Notes: generated by a model not told the origin, from the sequence alone. 64,000 nucleotides of DNA from Mycobacterium gordonae (GCF_017086405.1 NZ_CP070973.1:2418001-2482000), one strand, 5' to 3'. Shown: positions 1 through 10,047, counted from the stretch's first letter. Translations and numbers: made by a program.

Positions 1-2
1 TG

Positions 3-2294
3 ATCGCAAAGGCTTCCGAGATCGGCATCACCGACGACAGTGGCTTTGCGATAGTGGCGGTCGGCGGCCTGGGCCGGCGCGAGATGCTCCCGTATTCGGA
101 CCTCGATCTGGTGCTGGTGCACGACGGCAAGCCGCCCGAAGTGCTCAGTCCGATCGCCGACAAATTGTGGTATCCGTTGTGGGACGCCAATATTCGGCTC
201 GACCACAGTGTGCGCACGGTCAGCGAGGCGTTGAGCACCGCCAACGCCGATCTGACTGCCGCTCTGGGCATGCTCGAAGCGCGGCACATCGCCGGATCCC
301 AAGCGCTGTCGACCGAACTGATCGACGGGATCAAACGCCAGTGGCGCAGCGGAATCCGTTCGCGCATGGACGAACTCGTGGAGATGACGCACGCGCGCTG
401 GCTACGGCTGGGCCGCATCGCGCACCGGGCCGAGCCCGACCTCAAGTCCGGCCGCGGCGGGCTGCGCGATGTCCAGTTGCTCAACGCCCTGGCGCTGGCG
501 CAACTCATCGACCGCCACGGCATGGCCCGGGCGGACACGGCGGTCGGGTCGCTGGACGACGCATACCTGACGCTGCTGGATGTGCGCACCGAACTGCACG
601 TGGTGTCCCGGCGCGGTCGCGACCAACTGCTGGCGCAATTCGCCGACGAGATCAGCGAGGCGTTGGATGTCGGTGACCGGTTCGACCTGGCGCGCATGCT
701 GTCCAGTGCCGGCCGCACCATCAGCTTCCACGCCGTCACGGGGCTGCGCACCGCCTCCAACGCGCTGCCCAAACGCGGGATCACCGCCCTGATGCGGCGG
801 CCCAAGCGGCGGCCGCTGGATGAGGGCGTCGTCGAATACGCCGGCGAGATCGTCCTCGCCCGCGATGCCCGTCCCGAGAACGACCCCGGCCTGGTGCTGC
901 GGGTAGCCGCCGCGGCCGCCGACACCGGCGTCCCGATCGGCGCCGCAACCCTGAGCCGGTTGGACAGCGCGCCCGCACTGCCGACGCCGTGGCCGCGGGA
1001 AGCCCTGGACGACCTGTTGGTGGTGCTGCTGGCCGGCCCCACCGCGGTGGCGACCATCGAGGCCCTGGACCGCACCGGGTTGTGGGGCCAGCTGCTGCCG
1101 GAATGGGACGCGATCCGCGACCTGCCGCCACGCGATGTCTCCCACAAGTGGACGGTGGACCGTCACGTCGTGGAGTGCGCCGTGCATGCCGCGCCGCTGA
1201 CCACTAATGTGGCCCGACCGGACCTGCTCGCTTTGGGTGCACTGCTGCACGACATCGGCAAGGGCCGCGGGATGGACCACTGTGTGTTGGGCGCGGACCT
1301 GGTGATCCCGATCGGTCAGCGGCTCGGACTGTCACCCGCCGACGTCGACACGATCTCGAAGATGGTCCGCCACCACCTGCTGTTGCCCATCACCGCTACC
1401 CGCAGCGACCTCAACGACCCCAAAACCATCGAGGCCGTGTCCGAGGCGCTGGGCGGTGACCCGCAATTGCTGGAGCTGATGCACGCGCTGTCGGAGGCCG
1501 ACTCCAAGGCCACCGGCCCCGGCGTGTGGAGCGACTGGAAGGCGTCGCTGGTCGAGGACCTGGTGCGGCGCTGCCGGCTGGCCATGGCGGGGGAGACTCT
1601 GCCGCAGGCCGAACCCACCGCGCCGCACTATCTTTCGCTGGCGGAGCGGCAGGGCGTGCACGTCGAGCTCAACCCGGGCGACGGGGAGCGGCTGTGCGCG
1701 GTGATGGTGGCGCCCGATCAGCGCGGGTTGGTGTCCAAGGCCGCGGCCGTGCTCGCGCTGAACTCGCTGCGGGTGCATTCGGCGTCGGTGAACATCCACG
1801 AGGGAGTGGTGATCACCGAATTCGTGGTGTCCCCGCTGTTCGGTTCGCCGCCCGCCGCGGAACTACTGCGTCAGCAGTTCGTCGGCGCCCTGCACGGCGA
1901 CATCGACGTCTGCGGCATGCTGGAAAAGCGGGACAGCGAGGCCACCAGTTCGGCCACCGCGCGGGCCGGCGAGGTCCAGGTGGGCGTGCCGGTCACCCGT
2001 TCGACCGCACCGCCGCGGATTCTGTGGCTGGACACCGATACCCCGGGTCAGCTGATTCTGGAAGTCCGCGCCATGGACCGGGTGGGTCTGCTCGCCTTGC
2101 TGACTCGAGCGTTGGAGCGCGCTGACACCGACATTCTGTGGGCCAAAGTCAACACCTTCGGCTCGACCGCAGCCGACGTTTTCTGTGTGTCGGTGCCGCC
2201 GGAACTGAATGCGCGCGCCGCGGTGGAGAAGCACCTGCTGGCCGTGCTGGGCGCACCCGCGGTCGTCTTGGAGGACGAGCCCGTCGGGGACTGA
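3..2294 (+). CDS. glnD: Bifunctional PII uridylyltransferase/uridylyl-removing enzyme GlnD (5'-truncated by window edge)
   Basis: The open frame runs in from the left edge, so the true start lies outside the window; the M. tuberculosis protein is about 808 residues and roughly 763 codons are present. GlnD modifies and demodifies the PII protein (GlnB) in response to glutamine. Visible domains in order are the nucleotidyltransferase motif (GGLGRREM followed by SDLDL), a central helical part, an HD phosphohydrolase motif (LLHDIGKG, near nt 1245-1265) and two C-terminal ACT domains (around [11 protein letters not shown] and [12 protein letters not shown]) for glutamine sensing. In M. tuberculosis it follows amt and glnB, which would lie left of this window. 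It converges on the helicase gene with a 61-bp gap. Confidence 0.96.
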   Translation: MAKASEIGITDDSGFAIVAVGGLGRREMLPYSDLDLVLVHDGKPPEVLSPIADKLWYPLWDANIRLDHSVRTVSEALSTANADLTAALGMLEARHIAGSQALSTELIDGIKRQWRSGIRSRMDELVEMTHARWLRLGRIAHRAEPDLKSGRGGLRDVQLLNALALAQLIDRHGMARADTAVGSLDDAYLTLLDVRTELHVVSRRGRDQLLAQFADEISEALDVGDRFDLARMLSSAGRTISFHAVTGLRTASNALPKRGITALMRRPKRRPLDEGVVEYAGEIVLARDARPENDPGLVLRVAAAAADTGVPIGAATLSRLDSAPALPTPWPREALDDLLVVLLAGPTAVATIEALDRTGLWGQLLPEWDAIRDLPPRDVSHKWTVDRHVVECAVHAAPLTTNVARPDLLALGALLHDIGKGRGMDHCVLGADLVIPIGQRLGLSPADVDTISKMVRHHLLLPITATRSDLNDPKTIEAVSEALGGDPQLLELMHALSEADSKATGPGVWSDWKASLVEDLVRRCRLAMAGETLPQAEPTAPHYLSLAERQGVHVELNPGDGERLCAVMVAPDQRGLVSKAAAVLALNSLRVHSASVNIHEGVVITEFVVSPLFGSPPAAELLRQQFVGALHGDIDVCGMLEKRDSEATSSATARAGEVQVGVPVTRSTAPPRILWLDTDTPGQLILEVRAMDRVGLLALLTRALERADTDILWAKVNTFGSTAADVFCVSVPPELNARAAVEKHLLAVLGAPAVVLEDEPVGD

Positions 2295-2355
2295 CCTTCG
2301 TGGCAATCGCCGGGGGCCGCCTCCCGCGTGCGGGGGACGGATCGCCGGCATCGTG

Positions 2356-4137
2356 CTAGCGCTGTTCGGCGTTGAACTGACGTACGGCGTCAATGCGTGC
2401 TTTGAGCTGATCGCGGGTCGCTGCGGCGATCGGCGGCCCGCCACAGCGACGGCGCAGCTCGTTGTGAATCCAGCCATGCGGCTTACCGGTGCGATGGTGA
2501 GCGACCGAGACCAGGGCGTTGAGTTCGCGGCGCAGCTCCCGCAGTTGCCCGTGGGTGGTCATCGACGGCGCCGGGGCTCCAGCCTGGGCCCGCTTCTGCA
2601 GCTGTTCGTCCTGGCGCCGGTGCAGCAGGGCGCGCATCTGTTCGGCGTCGAGCAGCCCGGGAATGCCGAGATAGTCAGCCTCCTCGTCACTGCCGGCGGG
2701 GGTGGCGGTGCCGAACGAGGAGCCGTCGAAGATGACCTGGTCCAGCTCGGCGTCGGCGCCGAGTGAGGTGAAGCCCTTGTCTTCTCCGGGCTCGTTTTGC
2801 GTCTTGGTGGCCGGATCCCCGTCGAGCGGGTCGCCTTCGGATTCGCGGTGCGGTTTGCCCAGCACGTGGTTGCGCTGTGCCTCCAGCTCGCTGGCCAGTT
2901 GCAGCAGGTTGGGCACCGACGGAAGGAAGATGCTCGCCGTCTCGCCCGGTCGTCGGGATCGGACGAACCGCCCGATGGCCTGAGCGAAGAACAGCGGGGT
3001 GGAGGCGCTGGTCGCGTAGATCCCGACCGCCAGCCGCGGCACGTCCACCCCCTCGGAGACCATCCGTACGGCGACCAGCCACCGGCTGGTGCTATCCGCG
3101 AACTCCGAGATGCGGGCCGACGAGCCGGGGTCATCGGAGAGGACGACGGTGGGCGCCTCGCCGGTCGTCCTGTGCAGCAGGGTGGCATAGGCGCGGGCCG
3201 CGGTCCGGTCGGAGGCGATGATCATCCCGCCCGCGTCGGGCACATGCTCACGCTTTTGCCGCAGTCGCTGATCGGCCGCCGCGATCACCGCCGGCATCCA
3301 CTCGCCGGCTGGGTCCAGGGCGGTGCGCCACGCCCGCGCGGTCTGCTCGGCGGACAACGGTTCGCCCAGTCGCGCTTCGTGTTCTTCGCCGGCGCTGTCC
3401 CGCCAGCGGGCCTGCCCCGAATACGCCATGAACACCACCGGGCGGACCACACCATCGGCCAGCGCCTCCGCGTAGCCGTAGGTGTGGTCGGCCTTCGACC
3501 GCATCAGGCCGTCGGCGTCGGGTTCGTAGTCGACGAACGGGATGGGACTGTCGTCGCTGCGAAACGGCGTGCCGGTCAGGGCCAGCCGGCGGGTGGCGTC
3601 ACCGAACGCTTCCCGTATGGCGTCACCCCAGGTCTTCGCGTCGCCGCCGTGGTGGATCTCGTCGAAGATGACCAACGTCTTGCGTTGCTCGGTGCGCACG
3701 CGGTGCAGCGTCGGGTGCGCGGCGACCTGGGCATAGGTGACCACCACGCCGTGGAACTCCGGCGAGGTCTGCGCGTTGGAGTTGGAGAACTTCGGATCCA
3801 GCGACAGCCCCTGGCGCCCGGCGGCCTGTGCCCACTGGATTTTGAGGTGCTCGGTGGGTACGACGACGGTGAGCTGCTCGACGGCCCGGTGGGCGATCAG
3901 TTCACCGGCGATGCGCAGGGCGAACGCGGTCTTGCCCGCACCCGGCGTGGCGACGGCCAGGAAGTCCCGCGGCTCGGTGCCCAGGTACTTCACCAGGGCG
4001 CGACGCTGCCAGCCACGCAACGAGCGGGTGGTGTCGGCGGGGAAGTGGCTGACCGGCTGCAGCGACACATTCCCCCCATCAGCTTGCCAGAGTAGCTCGG
4101 CCGTGTGCGACGGCGCGGTGGCTGTGAAATCTAGCAC
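2356..4137 (-). CDS. DEAD/DEAH-type superfamily 2 helicase (Rv2917 homolog)
   Basis: The 593-residue protein starts at GTG. It carries the superfamily 2 helicase motifs: motif I ATPGAGKT, motif II DEIHH, motif III LTGTPFR, and a motif VI-like QAIGRFVRSRR. A Q/W-rich entry (RGWQRRALVKYL) precedes motif I. The layout resembles restriction-type or DNA-repair helicases of the UvrB/ResIII class, and the C-terminal part (about residues 430-593) is charged and low in complexity. It matches the gene next to glnD in M. tuberculosis, which is annotated only as a conserved alanine- and arginine-rich protein. The substrate is unknown and no methylase or nuclease partner is adjacent, so a restriction role has no support here. 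Confidence 0.9.
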   Translation of the reverse strand: MLDFTATAPSHTAELLWQADGGNVSLQPVSHFPADTTRSLRGWQRRALVKYLGTEPRDFLAVATPGAGKTAFALRIAGELIAHRAVEQLTVVVPTEHLKIQWAQAAGRQGLSLDPKFSNSNAQTSPEFHGVVVTYAQVAAHPTLHRVRTEQRKTLVIFDEIHHGGDAKTWGDAIREAFGDATRRLALTGTPFRSDDSPIPFVDYEPDADGLMRSKADHTYGYAEALADGVVRPVVFMAYSGQARWRDSAGEEHEARLGEPLSAEQTARAWRTALDPAGEWMPAVIAAADQRLRQKREHVPDAGGMIIASDRTAARAYATLLHRTTGEAPTVVLSDDPGSSARISEFADSTSRWLVAVRMVSEGVDVPRLAVGIYATSASTPLFFAQAIGRFVRSRRPGETASIFLPSVPNLLQLASELEAQRNHVLGKPHRESEGDPLDGDPATKTQNEPGEDKGFTSLGADAELDQVIFDGSSFGTATPAGSDEEADYLGIPGLLDAEQMRALLHRRQDEQLQKRAQAGAPAPSMTTHGQLRELRRELNALVSVAHHRTGKPHGWIHNELRRRCGGPPIAAATRDQLKARIDAVRQFNAEQR

Positions 4138-4176
4138 GACAACGCTTTTCGGCGCTGCAACGACGTGGCTCCGAGA

Positions 4177-4284
4177 TCAGATTCGCTGGTCGTGGGGCTG
4201 CAGCCAGTCGTGGATACGCGTGGCGACGGCGGGCCAGCCGGGTTCGAGCATCATGTTGTGGCCCATCGCGAAGAACTCGGGGTT
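4177..4284 (-). pseudogene. C-terminal remnant of an alpha/beta hydrolase
   Basis: On the minus strand, 35 codons ending in TGA encode a tail typical of alpha/beta hydrolases, including MGHNMMLEPGWPAVATRI and a final HDWLQ helix. The histidine in MGHNMM corresponds to the usual catalytic His near the C-terminus. Upstream in the same frame the translation has no recognisable hydrolase core (no GxSxG), so only the last part of a gene seems to survive. It sits in the 239-bp gap between the helicase start and the membrane-protein stop, which suggests decay after a rearrangement here. The call rests on recognition of the motif only. Confidence 0.55.
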
Positions 4285-4376
4285 CGGAGCGGTAAGCGAC
4301 TGCCGCTTTCGCAACCAACATACCGACGCCTGCGCCGAGTCGCGGCAAGGTTGCGTCTTGACGGCCGGGGCAGCGC

Positions 4377-5729
4377 CTACCAGTTCGTCAAGACGAGGTG
4401 ATTCAGCACGAGCGCTCCGACGACGTTGATCGCCAGCCACCAGCGGTGTGAACGAGGCGGCAGAAGAGCAGCCGGCGCCGACAGCCATACCGTGAAGGGC
4501 AGCCAGATGCGCTCCACCTCGGCCTTGCTCAACTGGCTTGCGTCGGCCAGCAGAATCGCGACCACCATTGCCACCAGGAGCAGGGTGAGGCCTCGGCGCC
4601 GACGGATTGCGGAGACGTCGATCGCCCGGCTCGTGCCGGCCACTCCGGCCAGCCCGATCACGCACACGACCGACGCCAGATTGCCCCACGACCAGTAGCG
4701 GAACGGCCGGTCAACGGCGATTCCCTGCCAATAACGTTGCTGTACTAGCTCGTAACCGTCCAACCAGCAGAACCCGGCAACCGTGAATACCAGAACCACC
4801 GCCACCGCTGCGGTAGCCGCCAGTATCAGCGCTCGGAATGCCGCACGCCGGTCGATCGCGGCGATCACGACCGCCGCGGCCGGAATCGCCATCAAGGCCA
4901 GACCGTAGCTCAGGAACATGCCCCAGCCCAGCAGCAGACCCGCGCCTACCGAGGCCATCGCCGGCATCCGCACCGACCGGCGAGCGGCCAGTGCCAGCAA
5001 CGCGATTCCCCAGGCCGCCACGCCGGCAAAATAGCCGTCTGCGGATACCGCGATCCAGATCGCCGCCGGAGACACCGCGACGAACGGCGCCGCTCTTCGG
5101 GCGGTGTTCTCATGGGCCAACGCCCGGACGGTGACGATGATGGCCACCGCGGCGCTCGAACCGCTCAACAGGCACAGCAATCCAGCCCAGCCGCCGCCGG
5201 TCAGGCCGACTCGATCCAGCCACACGAAGGTAAGCAGCGCACCGGGCGGATGTCCGGAGACGTGGGTAATCCACGAATTCGGTTGAAAATCGAGGATTCT
5301 GGCCGTGAAGTGGTGAACCGCCTCGGGGATGTCCGTGACGGTGGGCACTTGTTGGAGGTATTCGTGGCGTGCAGTGAGGCGGCCGGCAAAGCCGAGCCCC
5401 CAGCCGTCGATCATGGCCAGCGAGAACGCCCATGCGGCGGCCGTCGTCCAGGTGGTCATCGTCAGCGCACGCCATGACATGCGCATGGCGATCGACGGCC
5501 CCCAAAGGATGGCGGCACCGCCGATGACCAGGGCGGGCCCAGTGCCCCACCCGATGTGGGGCTGCCACCAGCCGAAGATCGGCGCCATCCCGGCGAATGC
5601 CGCGAATCGTTCCGGTGGGGCGTTGATCAGTGGAGTGATACCGAGGTGCAGATGAGGCACCGCGAAGGCGGCCGCGACCAGCGCTACCGCGCCTGAGACC
5701 GCCAGCGTCTCCCGTAGGCGGATTCTCAT
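4377..5729 (-). CDS. Polytopic membrane protein, possibly GT-C glycosyltransferase-like
   Basis: The 450-residue protein starts at ATG and is strongly hydrophobic, with about ten membrane segments. Its first extracytoplasmic loop holds conserved-looking polar residues (IDGWGLGFAGRLTARHEY) and a later loop holds VSGHPPGAL. Acidic and arginine residues in the first loop plus an HPPG motif occur in several GT-C membrane glycosyltransferases, but I do not recognise the family and this role is inference. It is the last gene of a minus-strand group with the methyltransferase and DUF4383 genes upstream, separated from the methyltransferase by 207 bp. I recall no equivalent at this place in M. tuberculosis H37Rv. 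Confidence 0.7.
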   Translation of the reverse strand: MRIRLRETLAVSGAVALVAAAFAVPHLHLGITPLINAPPERFAAFAGMAPIFGWWQPHIGWGTGPALVIGGAAILWGPSIAMRMSWRALTMTTWTTAAAWAFSLAMIDGWGLGFAGRLTARHEYLQQVPTVTDIPEAVHHFTARILDFQPNSWITHVSGHPPGALLTFVWLDRVGLTGGGWAGLLCLLSGSSAAVAIIVTVRALAHENTARRAAPFVAVSPAAIWIAVSADGYFAGVAAWGIALLALAARRSVRMPAMASVGAGLLLGWGMFLSYGLALMAIPAAAVVIAAIDRRAAFRALILAATAAVAVVLVFTVAGFCWLDGYELVQQRYWQGIAVDRPFRYWSWGNLASVVCVIGLAGVAGTSRAIDVSAIRRRRGLTLLLVAMVVAILLADASQLSKAEVERIWLPFTVWLSAPAALLPPRSHRWWLAINVVGALVLNHLVLTNW

Positions 5730-5936
5730 GTGATGACAGCCTGTCGGTGATTCCGGGGGACGCAGGACGGTGCCGATCTCATCCGAACCAATGATGCCGC
5801 GCTGCTTCGGACCTGTGTCGGATAAGCGGTTCGACCCCGTCTCATCGGCGGCGCTAACGGGACGGATCGATCAATCGGTCACTCACGTTGGTGCTCGACA
5901 CCTGCACATATTGGTCGAAGGCATCGACACGCACGT

Positions 5937-6647
5937 TCAGCCCACCCCGTCATCGGGGCGGTCTGCAGCCAGCACCGCGATGATCCTGCCCTGGATGTCG
6001 ACAACGCTGCGGATCAGCAATCCCGCGGCATTTGCGACTTCCCCGAGTGCGGTTGCACCGACCCGGGCCCACGGAAACCAGTGGGATACGTGGTCGTCGG
6101 TTTCCCAGCGCAGCATTTCGCGGTTGGGCGAGGTGGTCGGACCGTCGACTTCGGCGACGATGATTCCGCCCGGCGCCAGGAGTCTGGCGAGTCGCAGCAA
6201 AATCGTGGCCGGTGCACCGCCGACGCCGATGTTGCCGTCGATGAGCAGTACCTGCTGCCAGCAGCCCTCGGCAGGGAGCGGGGCGAAGACATCGCGGCGG
6301 ATCGCGGCACCACCGCGCAACCGCGTCAGCTCCACGGCGGCGGCGCAATTGTCCACTCCCAACGCAGGTAGATTGCGGTCCTGTAATGACGCGGTGATAC
6401 GCCCTGGCCCACAACCGACGTCGAGGGTGGGTCGGGGTGAGCACTGCGCCAGCACATATTCGTCGGCAAGACGGTCGCGCGCGCTCATGCTGGGGCCACC
6501 GATCCAGCGCGTCATCGGCAATTGCCGCAGCTGACCGCGATGATTTCGGGCCCAGCACGGCGCGCCGACCACCGCCGCCCGATAGATGTGATCGATTGTC
6601 ACCGGCGCGGTGGCGACTCGGCTGACTGCCGGCGTAGCGGTTGTCAT
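5937..6647 (-). CDS. Class I SAM-dependent methyltransferase
   Basis: The 236-residue protein has a glycine-rich SAM-binding motif I (LDVGCGPGRI, about residues 75-84), an acidic post-I position (LGVDNCAAAVEL) and a motif IV-like stretch around VLLIDGNIG, which together mark a Rossmann-fold methyltransferase. The substrate is unknown. It lies 27 bp downstream of the DUF4383 gene and upstream of the polytopic membrane protein on the same strand, so the three may be co-transcribed and could modify a cell-envelope or lipid-linked product. This joint role is inferred from neighbourhood only. Confidence 0.82.
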   Translation of the reverse strand: MTTATPAVSRVATAPVTIDHIYRAAVVGAPCWARNHRGQLRQLPMTRWIGGPSMSARDRLADEYVLAQCSPRPTLDVGCGPGRITASLQDRNLPALGVDNCAAAVELTRLRGGAAIRRDVFAPLPAEGCWQQVLLIDGNIGVGGAPATILLRLARLLAPGGIIVAEVDGPTTSPNREMLRWETDDHVSHWFPWARVGATALGEVANAAGLLIRSVVDIQGRIIAVLAADRPDDGVG

Positions 6648-6674
6648 GTCGTGAACCGGACGAGTAATCCGCGG

Positions 6675-7157
6675 CTAGCCTCTGGCCTCCGGCGGCCGCG
6701 GCGCTGCGGTCGCACTGCCGGGGTTCAGTCGAGGGCTCAGTGCGACGCCCAGTCCGATCATGCCGACGGCCAGTACCAGGTGCAACCAATTGTCGGCATC
6801 GTTGAGCGGGACGAAGTTAGCCGCTGCGTCATGGTGGATGACGAGCCCGTACAGGAAGAGGACCGCATAGACGATGCCACCACCGATCAAGTACCACCGA
6901 GCACCGCTGCGGGTACGCCCCAGCGCCAGACCGGCCGCACCGAACAGCAGGTGCACGATGTTATGCAGAATCGACACGTTGAACAGGCCGAGCAGTGCGG
7001 CCTCGGAGTGGTGGCCAGCAAACTGCAGCTGGTCGAAGTTGGTGGTAATGCCAGGCACGAAGCCGAGAATCCCGACGAGCAGGAAGATCACTCCGAACAC
7101 CATTGCGGCGATCTGGATCGATCGCGGTGGCGCGGTCGCCGATTGTCGTGCGGTCAT
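6675..7157 (-). CDS. DUF4383 family four-helix membrane protein
   Basis: The 160-residue protein has four hydrophobic segments of about 20 residues each and the pattern seen in DUF4383 proteins: an N-terminal helix with FLLVGILGFVPG, a histidine-rich helix (NVSILHNIVHLLFGAAGL) and a third with HLVLAVGMIGLG near the end. These proteins are common in actinobacteria and have no established function. It starts at ATG 232 bp from ffh, transcribed divergently, and appears to head the minus-strand group with the methyltransferase and the larger membrane protein. Confidence 0.82.
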   Translation of the reverse strand: MTARQSATAPPRSIQIAAMVFGVIFLLVGILGFVPGITTNFDQLQFAGHHSEAALLGLFNVSILHNIVHLLFGAAGLALGRTRSGARWYLIGGGIVYAVLFLYGLVIHHDAAANFVPLNDADNWLHLVLAVGMIGLGVALSPRLNPGSATAAPRPPEARG

Positions 7158-7210
7158 CGGAATGCCCTTCCGTCGATAATGACGCGGTGTCGATAGCGCG
7201 GTTGCTGGTA

Positions 7211-7274
7211 GCTACCCCCGGCTACCCCCGCAATTCGGAAACAAACTTCGCTCGACGGCCTGCTCGACGGCCTG
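7211..7274. repeat. Two short tandem duplications in the ffh 5' leader
   Basis: GCTACCCCCG is repeated perfectly twice at 7211-7230 and CTCGACGGCCTG twice at 7251-7274. Both lie in the 231-bp spacer between the divergent DUF4383 and ffh genes, 115-180 bp before the chosen ffh start. Simple replication slippage explains them; whether they matter for ffh expression is unknown. Confidence 0.8.
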
Positions 7275-7388
7275 CTGTGCGCCTTGCTGGGCGGAGAAGG
7301 TTTCGTTTCGCGGCGCGAGGCGCTTGGCCGCTTCGGCTCACCAAGTGCGGTGATCGCGTCCCGCGGCAGCACCATTAGGCTGGCTGTC

Positions 7389-8945
7389 GTGTTTGAATCG
7401 CTGTCCGATCGCTTGACCGGTGCCCTCCAGGGACTGCGCGGCAAAGGCCGCCTGACCGACGCCGATATTGATGCCACCACCCGCGAGATTCGTCTCGCGC
7501 TGCTGGAAGCCGACGTGTCGCTGCCCGTCGTCCGAGCGTTCGTCCACCGGATCAAGGAACGGGCCCGGGGCCACGAGGTTTCCGGCGCCCTCAACCCGGC
7601 GCAGCAGGTCGTCAAGATCGTCAACGAGGAACTGATCGGCATCCTCGGCGGGGAGACCCGAGAGATCGCGTACGCGAAGAACCCGCCGACGGTGATCATG
7701 CTCGCCGGTCTGCAGGGTTCCGGTAAGACGACCCTGGCCGGCAAGTTGGCCTACCGCCTCAAGAACCAGGGCCACACGCCGCTGCTGGTGGCCTGCGACC
7801 TGCAACGCCCGGCCGCGGTCAATCAGCTCCAAGTCGTCGGCCAGCGTGCCGGCGTACCGGTGTTCGCGCCGCACCCCGGCGCATCACCGGAGTCGGGCCC
7901 GGGTGACCCGGTCGCGGTCGCCGCGGCGGGCATCGCCGAGGCCAGGGCCAAGCACTTCGATTTCGTCATCGTCGACACCGCCGGACGACTCGGCATCGAC
8001 GAAGAGTTGATGGCCCAGGCCGCGGCGATCCGTGACGCCGTCAATCCGGACGAGGTGCTATTCGTCCTGGACGCGATGATCGGTCAGGACGCCGTCGCCA
8101 CCGCACAGGCCTTCGGCGACGGCGTCGGGTTCACCGGCGTGGTGCTGACCAAGCTGGACGGCGACGCCCGTGGTGGCGCCGCCCTGTCGGTCCGCGAAGT
8201 GACCGGCGTGCCAATCCTTTTCGCCTCCACCGGAGAGAAGTTCGAGGACTTCGAGGTCTTCCACCCCGACCGGATGGCCAGCCGCATCCTGGGCATGGGC
8301 GACGTGCTGAGTCTGATCGAACAGGCCGAGCAGGTCTTCGACGCCCAGCAGGCCGAGGCGGCCGCTGCCAAGATCGGCGCCGGTGAGCTGACGCTGGAAG
8401 ACTTCCTCGAGCAGATGCTGGCCGTCCGCAAGATGGGTCCGATCGGCAACCTGCTGGGCATGCTGCCCGGCGGGGCGCAGATGAAGGACGCGCTGGCCGA
8501 AGTGGACGACAAGAGCCTCGACCGCATCCAGGCCATCATCCGCGGCATGACCCCGCAGGAGCGGGCCGACCCCAAGATCATCAACGCCTCACGGCGGCTG
8601 CGCATCGCCAACGGCTCGGGGGTCACCGTCTCCGAGGTCAACCAGTTGGTCGACCGCTTCTTCGAAGCCCGCAAGATGATGTCGTCGATGCTCGGCGGCA
8701 TGGGCATCCCCGGCCTGGGCCGGAAGTCTGCGACGCGCAAGTCCCGCAGCTCGAAAGGCAAGAAGGGCAAGAAGGGGGCCCGCGGACCGACGCCGCCCAA
8801 GACGCGCAGTCCGTTCGGCGCGGGCATGCCCGGCATGCCGGCGGGGTTCCCGGACCTGTCGCAGATGCCCGAAGGACTCAACGAGTTGCCGCCCGGGCTG
8901 GCCGACTTCGACCTGTCCAAGCTGAAGTTCCCCGGCCAGAAATAG
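7389..8945 (+). CDS. ffh: Signal recognition particle GTPase Ffh
   Basis: I chose the GTG at 7389 because the translation then begins VFESLSDRL, matching known Ffh N-termini; the longer frame from 7284 adds a sequence with no Ffh character. The 518-residue protein binds 4.5S RNA and delivers nascent membrane proteins to FtsY. It has the helical N domain, a G domain with GLQGSGKTT (residues 107-115), DTAGRLG and TKLDGDARGG, and a methionine-rich M domain (KMMSSMLGGMG) followed by a lysine-rich, glycine/proline-rich tail typical of mycobacteria. The stop is 7 bp before the next gene, indicating an operon. Confidence 0.97.
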   Translation: MFESLSDRLTGALQGLRGKGRLTDADIDATTREIRLALLEADVSLPVVRAFVHRIKERARGHEVSGALNPAQQVVKIVNEELIGILGGETREIAYAKNPPTVIMLAGLQGSGKTTLAGKLAYRLKNQGHTPLLVACDLQRPAAVNQLQVVGQRAGVPVFAPHPGASPESGPGDPVAVAAAGIAEARAKHFDFVIVDTAGRLGIDEELMAQAAAIRDAVNPDEVLFVLDAMIGQDAVATAQAFGDGVGFTGVVLTKLDGDARGGAALSVREVTGVPILFASTGEKFEDFEVFHPDRMASRILGMGDVLSLIEQAEQVFDAQQAEAAAAKIGAGELTLEDFLEQMLAVRKMGPIGNLLGMLPGGAQMKDALAEVDDKSLDRIQAIIRGMTPQERADPKIINASRRLRIANGSGVTVSEVNQLVDRFFEARKMMSSMLGGMGIPGLGRKSATRKSRSSKGKKGKKGARGPTPPKTRSPFGAGMPGMPAGFPDLSQMPEGLNELPPGLADFDLSKLKFPGQK

Positions 8946-8952
8946 CCGCGCG

Positions 8953-10047
8953 GTGCGACTGCACGTGCGCGGGCTGGGCCTACCCGGCGACGTCGACACC
9001 GAACTGTGGATCGTCGACGGCCGCATCAGCTTAGAGCAGGTGTCCGGCGCCGACACCGTCTTCGGCTCGTCGTCTTCTCCAGGCTGGATCCTGCCCGGGC
9101 TGGTCGACGCGCACTGCCACGTCGGGCTCGGCCCGCACGGCGCCGTTGAACTCGATGAGGCGATCGGCCAGGCCGAAGTCGAGCGCGACGTGGGGGCACT
9201 GTTGCTGCGCGACTGCGGCTCACCGATCGACACCCGCAGGCTCGACGATCGTGAAGATCTGCCCCGCATCATCCGGGCCGGACGGCACCTGGCCAGACCC
9301 AAGCGCTACATCCCCGGTTTGGCCGCCGACCTGGAAGACGAATCGCAGCTGCCCGACGCCGTCGCCGAGCAGGCGCGGCGCGGCGACGGCTGGATCAAAC
9401 TGGTCGGTGACTGGATCGACCGGGGGATCGGCGACCTCGCGCCGCTGTGGTCCGACGACGTCCTGCGCGCCGCGATCGACACCGCGCACGCCTACGGCGC
9501 CCGCGTCACCGCACACGTTTTCGGCGAGGATGCGCTGCCCGGCCTGATCAACGCCGGCATCGACTGCATCGAACACGGCACCGGCCTTACCGACGAGACG
9601 ATCGGTCTGATGGTCGAACATGGCACGGCGCTGGTGCCCACGCTGATCAACCTGGAGAACTTCCCGGGCATCGCCGACGCCGCCGTGCGTTACCCCAGGT
9701 ACGCCGCGCACATGCGCGATCTCTATGACCGCGGGTACCAGCGGGTCGCCGCCGCGCGCGACGCCGGAGTGCCGGTCTATGCCGGCAGCGACGCCGGCGG
9801 CACGATCAGACACGGGCGCATCGCAGACGAGGTCGACGCGCTGCGCCGGATCGGCATGACCGCCGAGGAGGCATTGGGGGCGGCGTGCTGGGATGCCCGC
9901 CGCTGGCTGGGCCGACCGGGCCTGGACCACGGCGCTTCGGCCGACTTGCTGTGCTACGCCGAGGATCCCCGCCGGGGTCCGGACGTGCTGCACCGGCCTG
10001 ACCTGGTGATCCTGCGGGGCAAGGTGTTCCGGCCCGGTCGGGCCTAG
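8953..10047 (+). CDS. Amidohydrolase family protein (Rv2915c homolog)
   Basis: The 364-residue protein starts at GTG, seven bases after the ffh stop. It has the metal-binding layout of the amidohydrolase superfamily: an HxH after the first strand (DAHCHVG), a lysine on a later strand (WIKLVGDW) that may be carboxylated, two single histidines (VTAHVFGED and CIEHGTGL) and an aspartate on the last strand (AGSDAGGTIRHG). The GSDAGG and HGT features resemble imidazolonepropionase- and prolidase-like members. The substrate is not known. The gene sits between ffh and pknI in the same order as in M. tuberculosis. Confidence 0.92.
   Translation: MRLHVRGLGLPGDVDTELWIVDGRISLEQVSGADTVFGSSSSPGWILPGLVDAHCHVGLGPHGAVELDEAIGQAEVERDVGALLLRDCGSPIDTRRLDDREDLPRIIRAGRHLARPKRYIPGLAADLEDESQLPDAVAEQARRGDGWIKLVGDWIDRGIGDLAPLWSDDVLRAAIDTAHAYGARVTAHVFGEDALPGLINAGIDCIEHGTGLTDETIGLMVEHGTALVPTLINLENFPGIADAAVRYPRYAAHMRDLYDRGYQRVAAARDAGVPVYAGSDAGGTIRHGRIADEVDALRRIGMTAEEALGAACWDARRWLGRPGLDHGASADLLCYAEDPRRGPDVLHRPDLVILRGKVFRPGRA

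Noticed and set aside
2356..4137. Type I/III restriction subunit
   Set aside because: The helicase motifs would fit a restriction helicase, but there is no modification or specificity gene nearby and the gene is syntenic with Rv2917.
7284..7388. N-terminal extension of Ffh
   Set aside because: The open frame is longer, but the 35 extra residues are unlike any Ffh, and the GTG at 7389 gives the conserved start.
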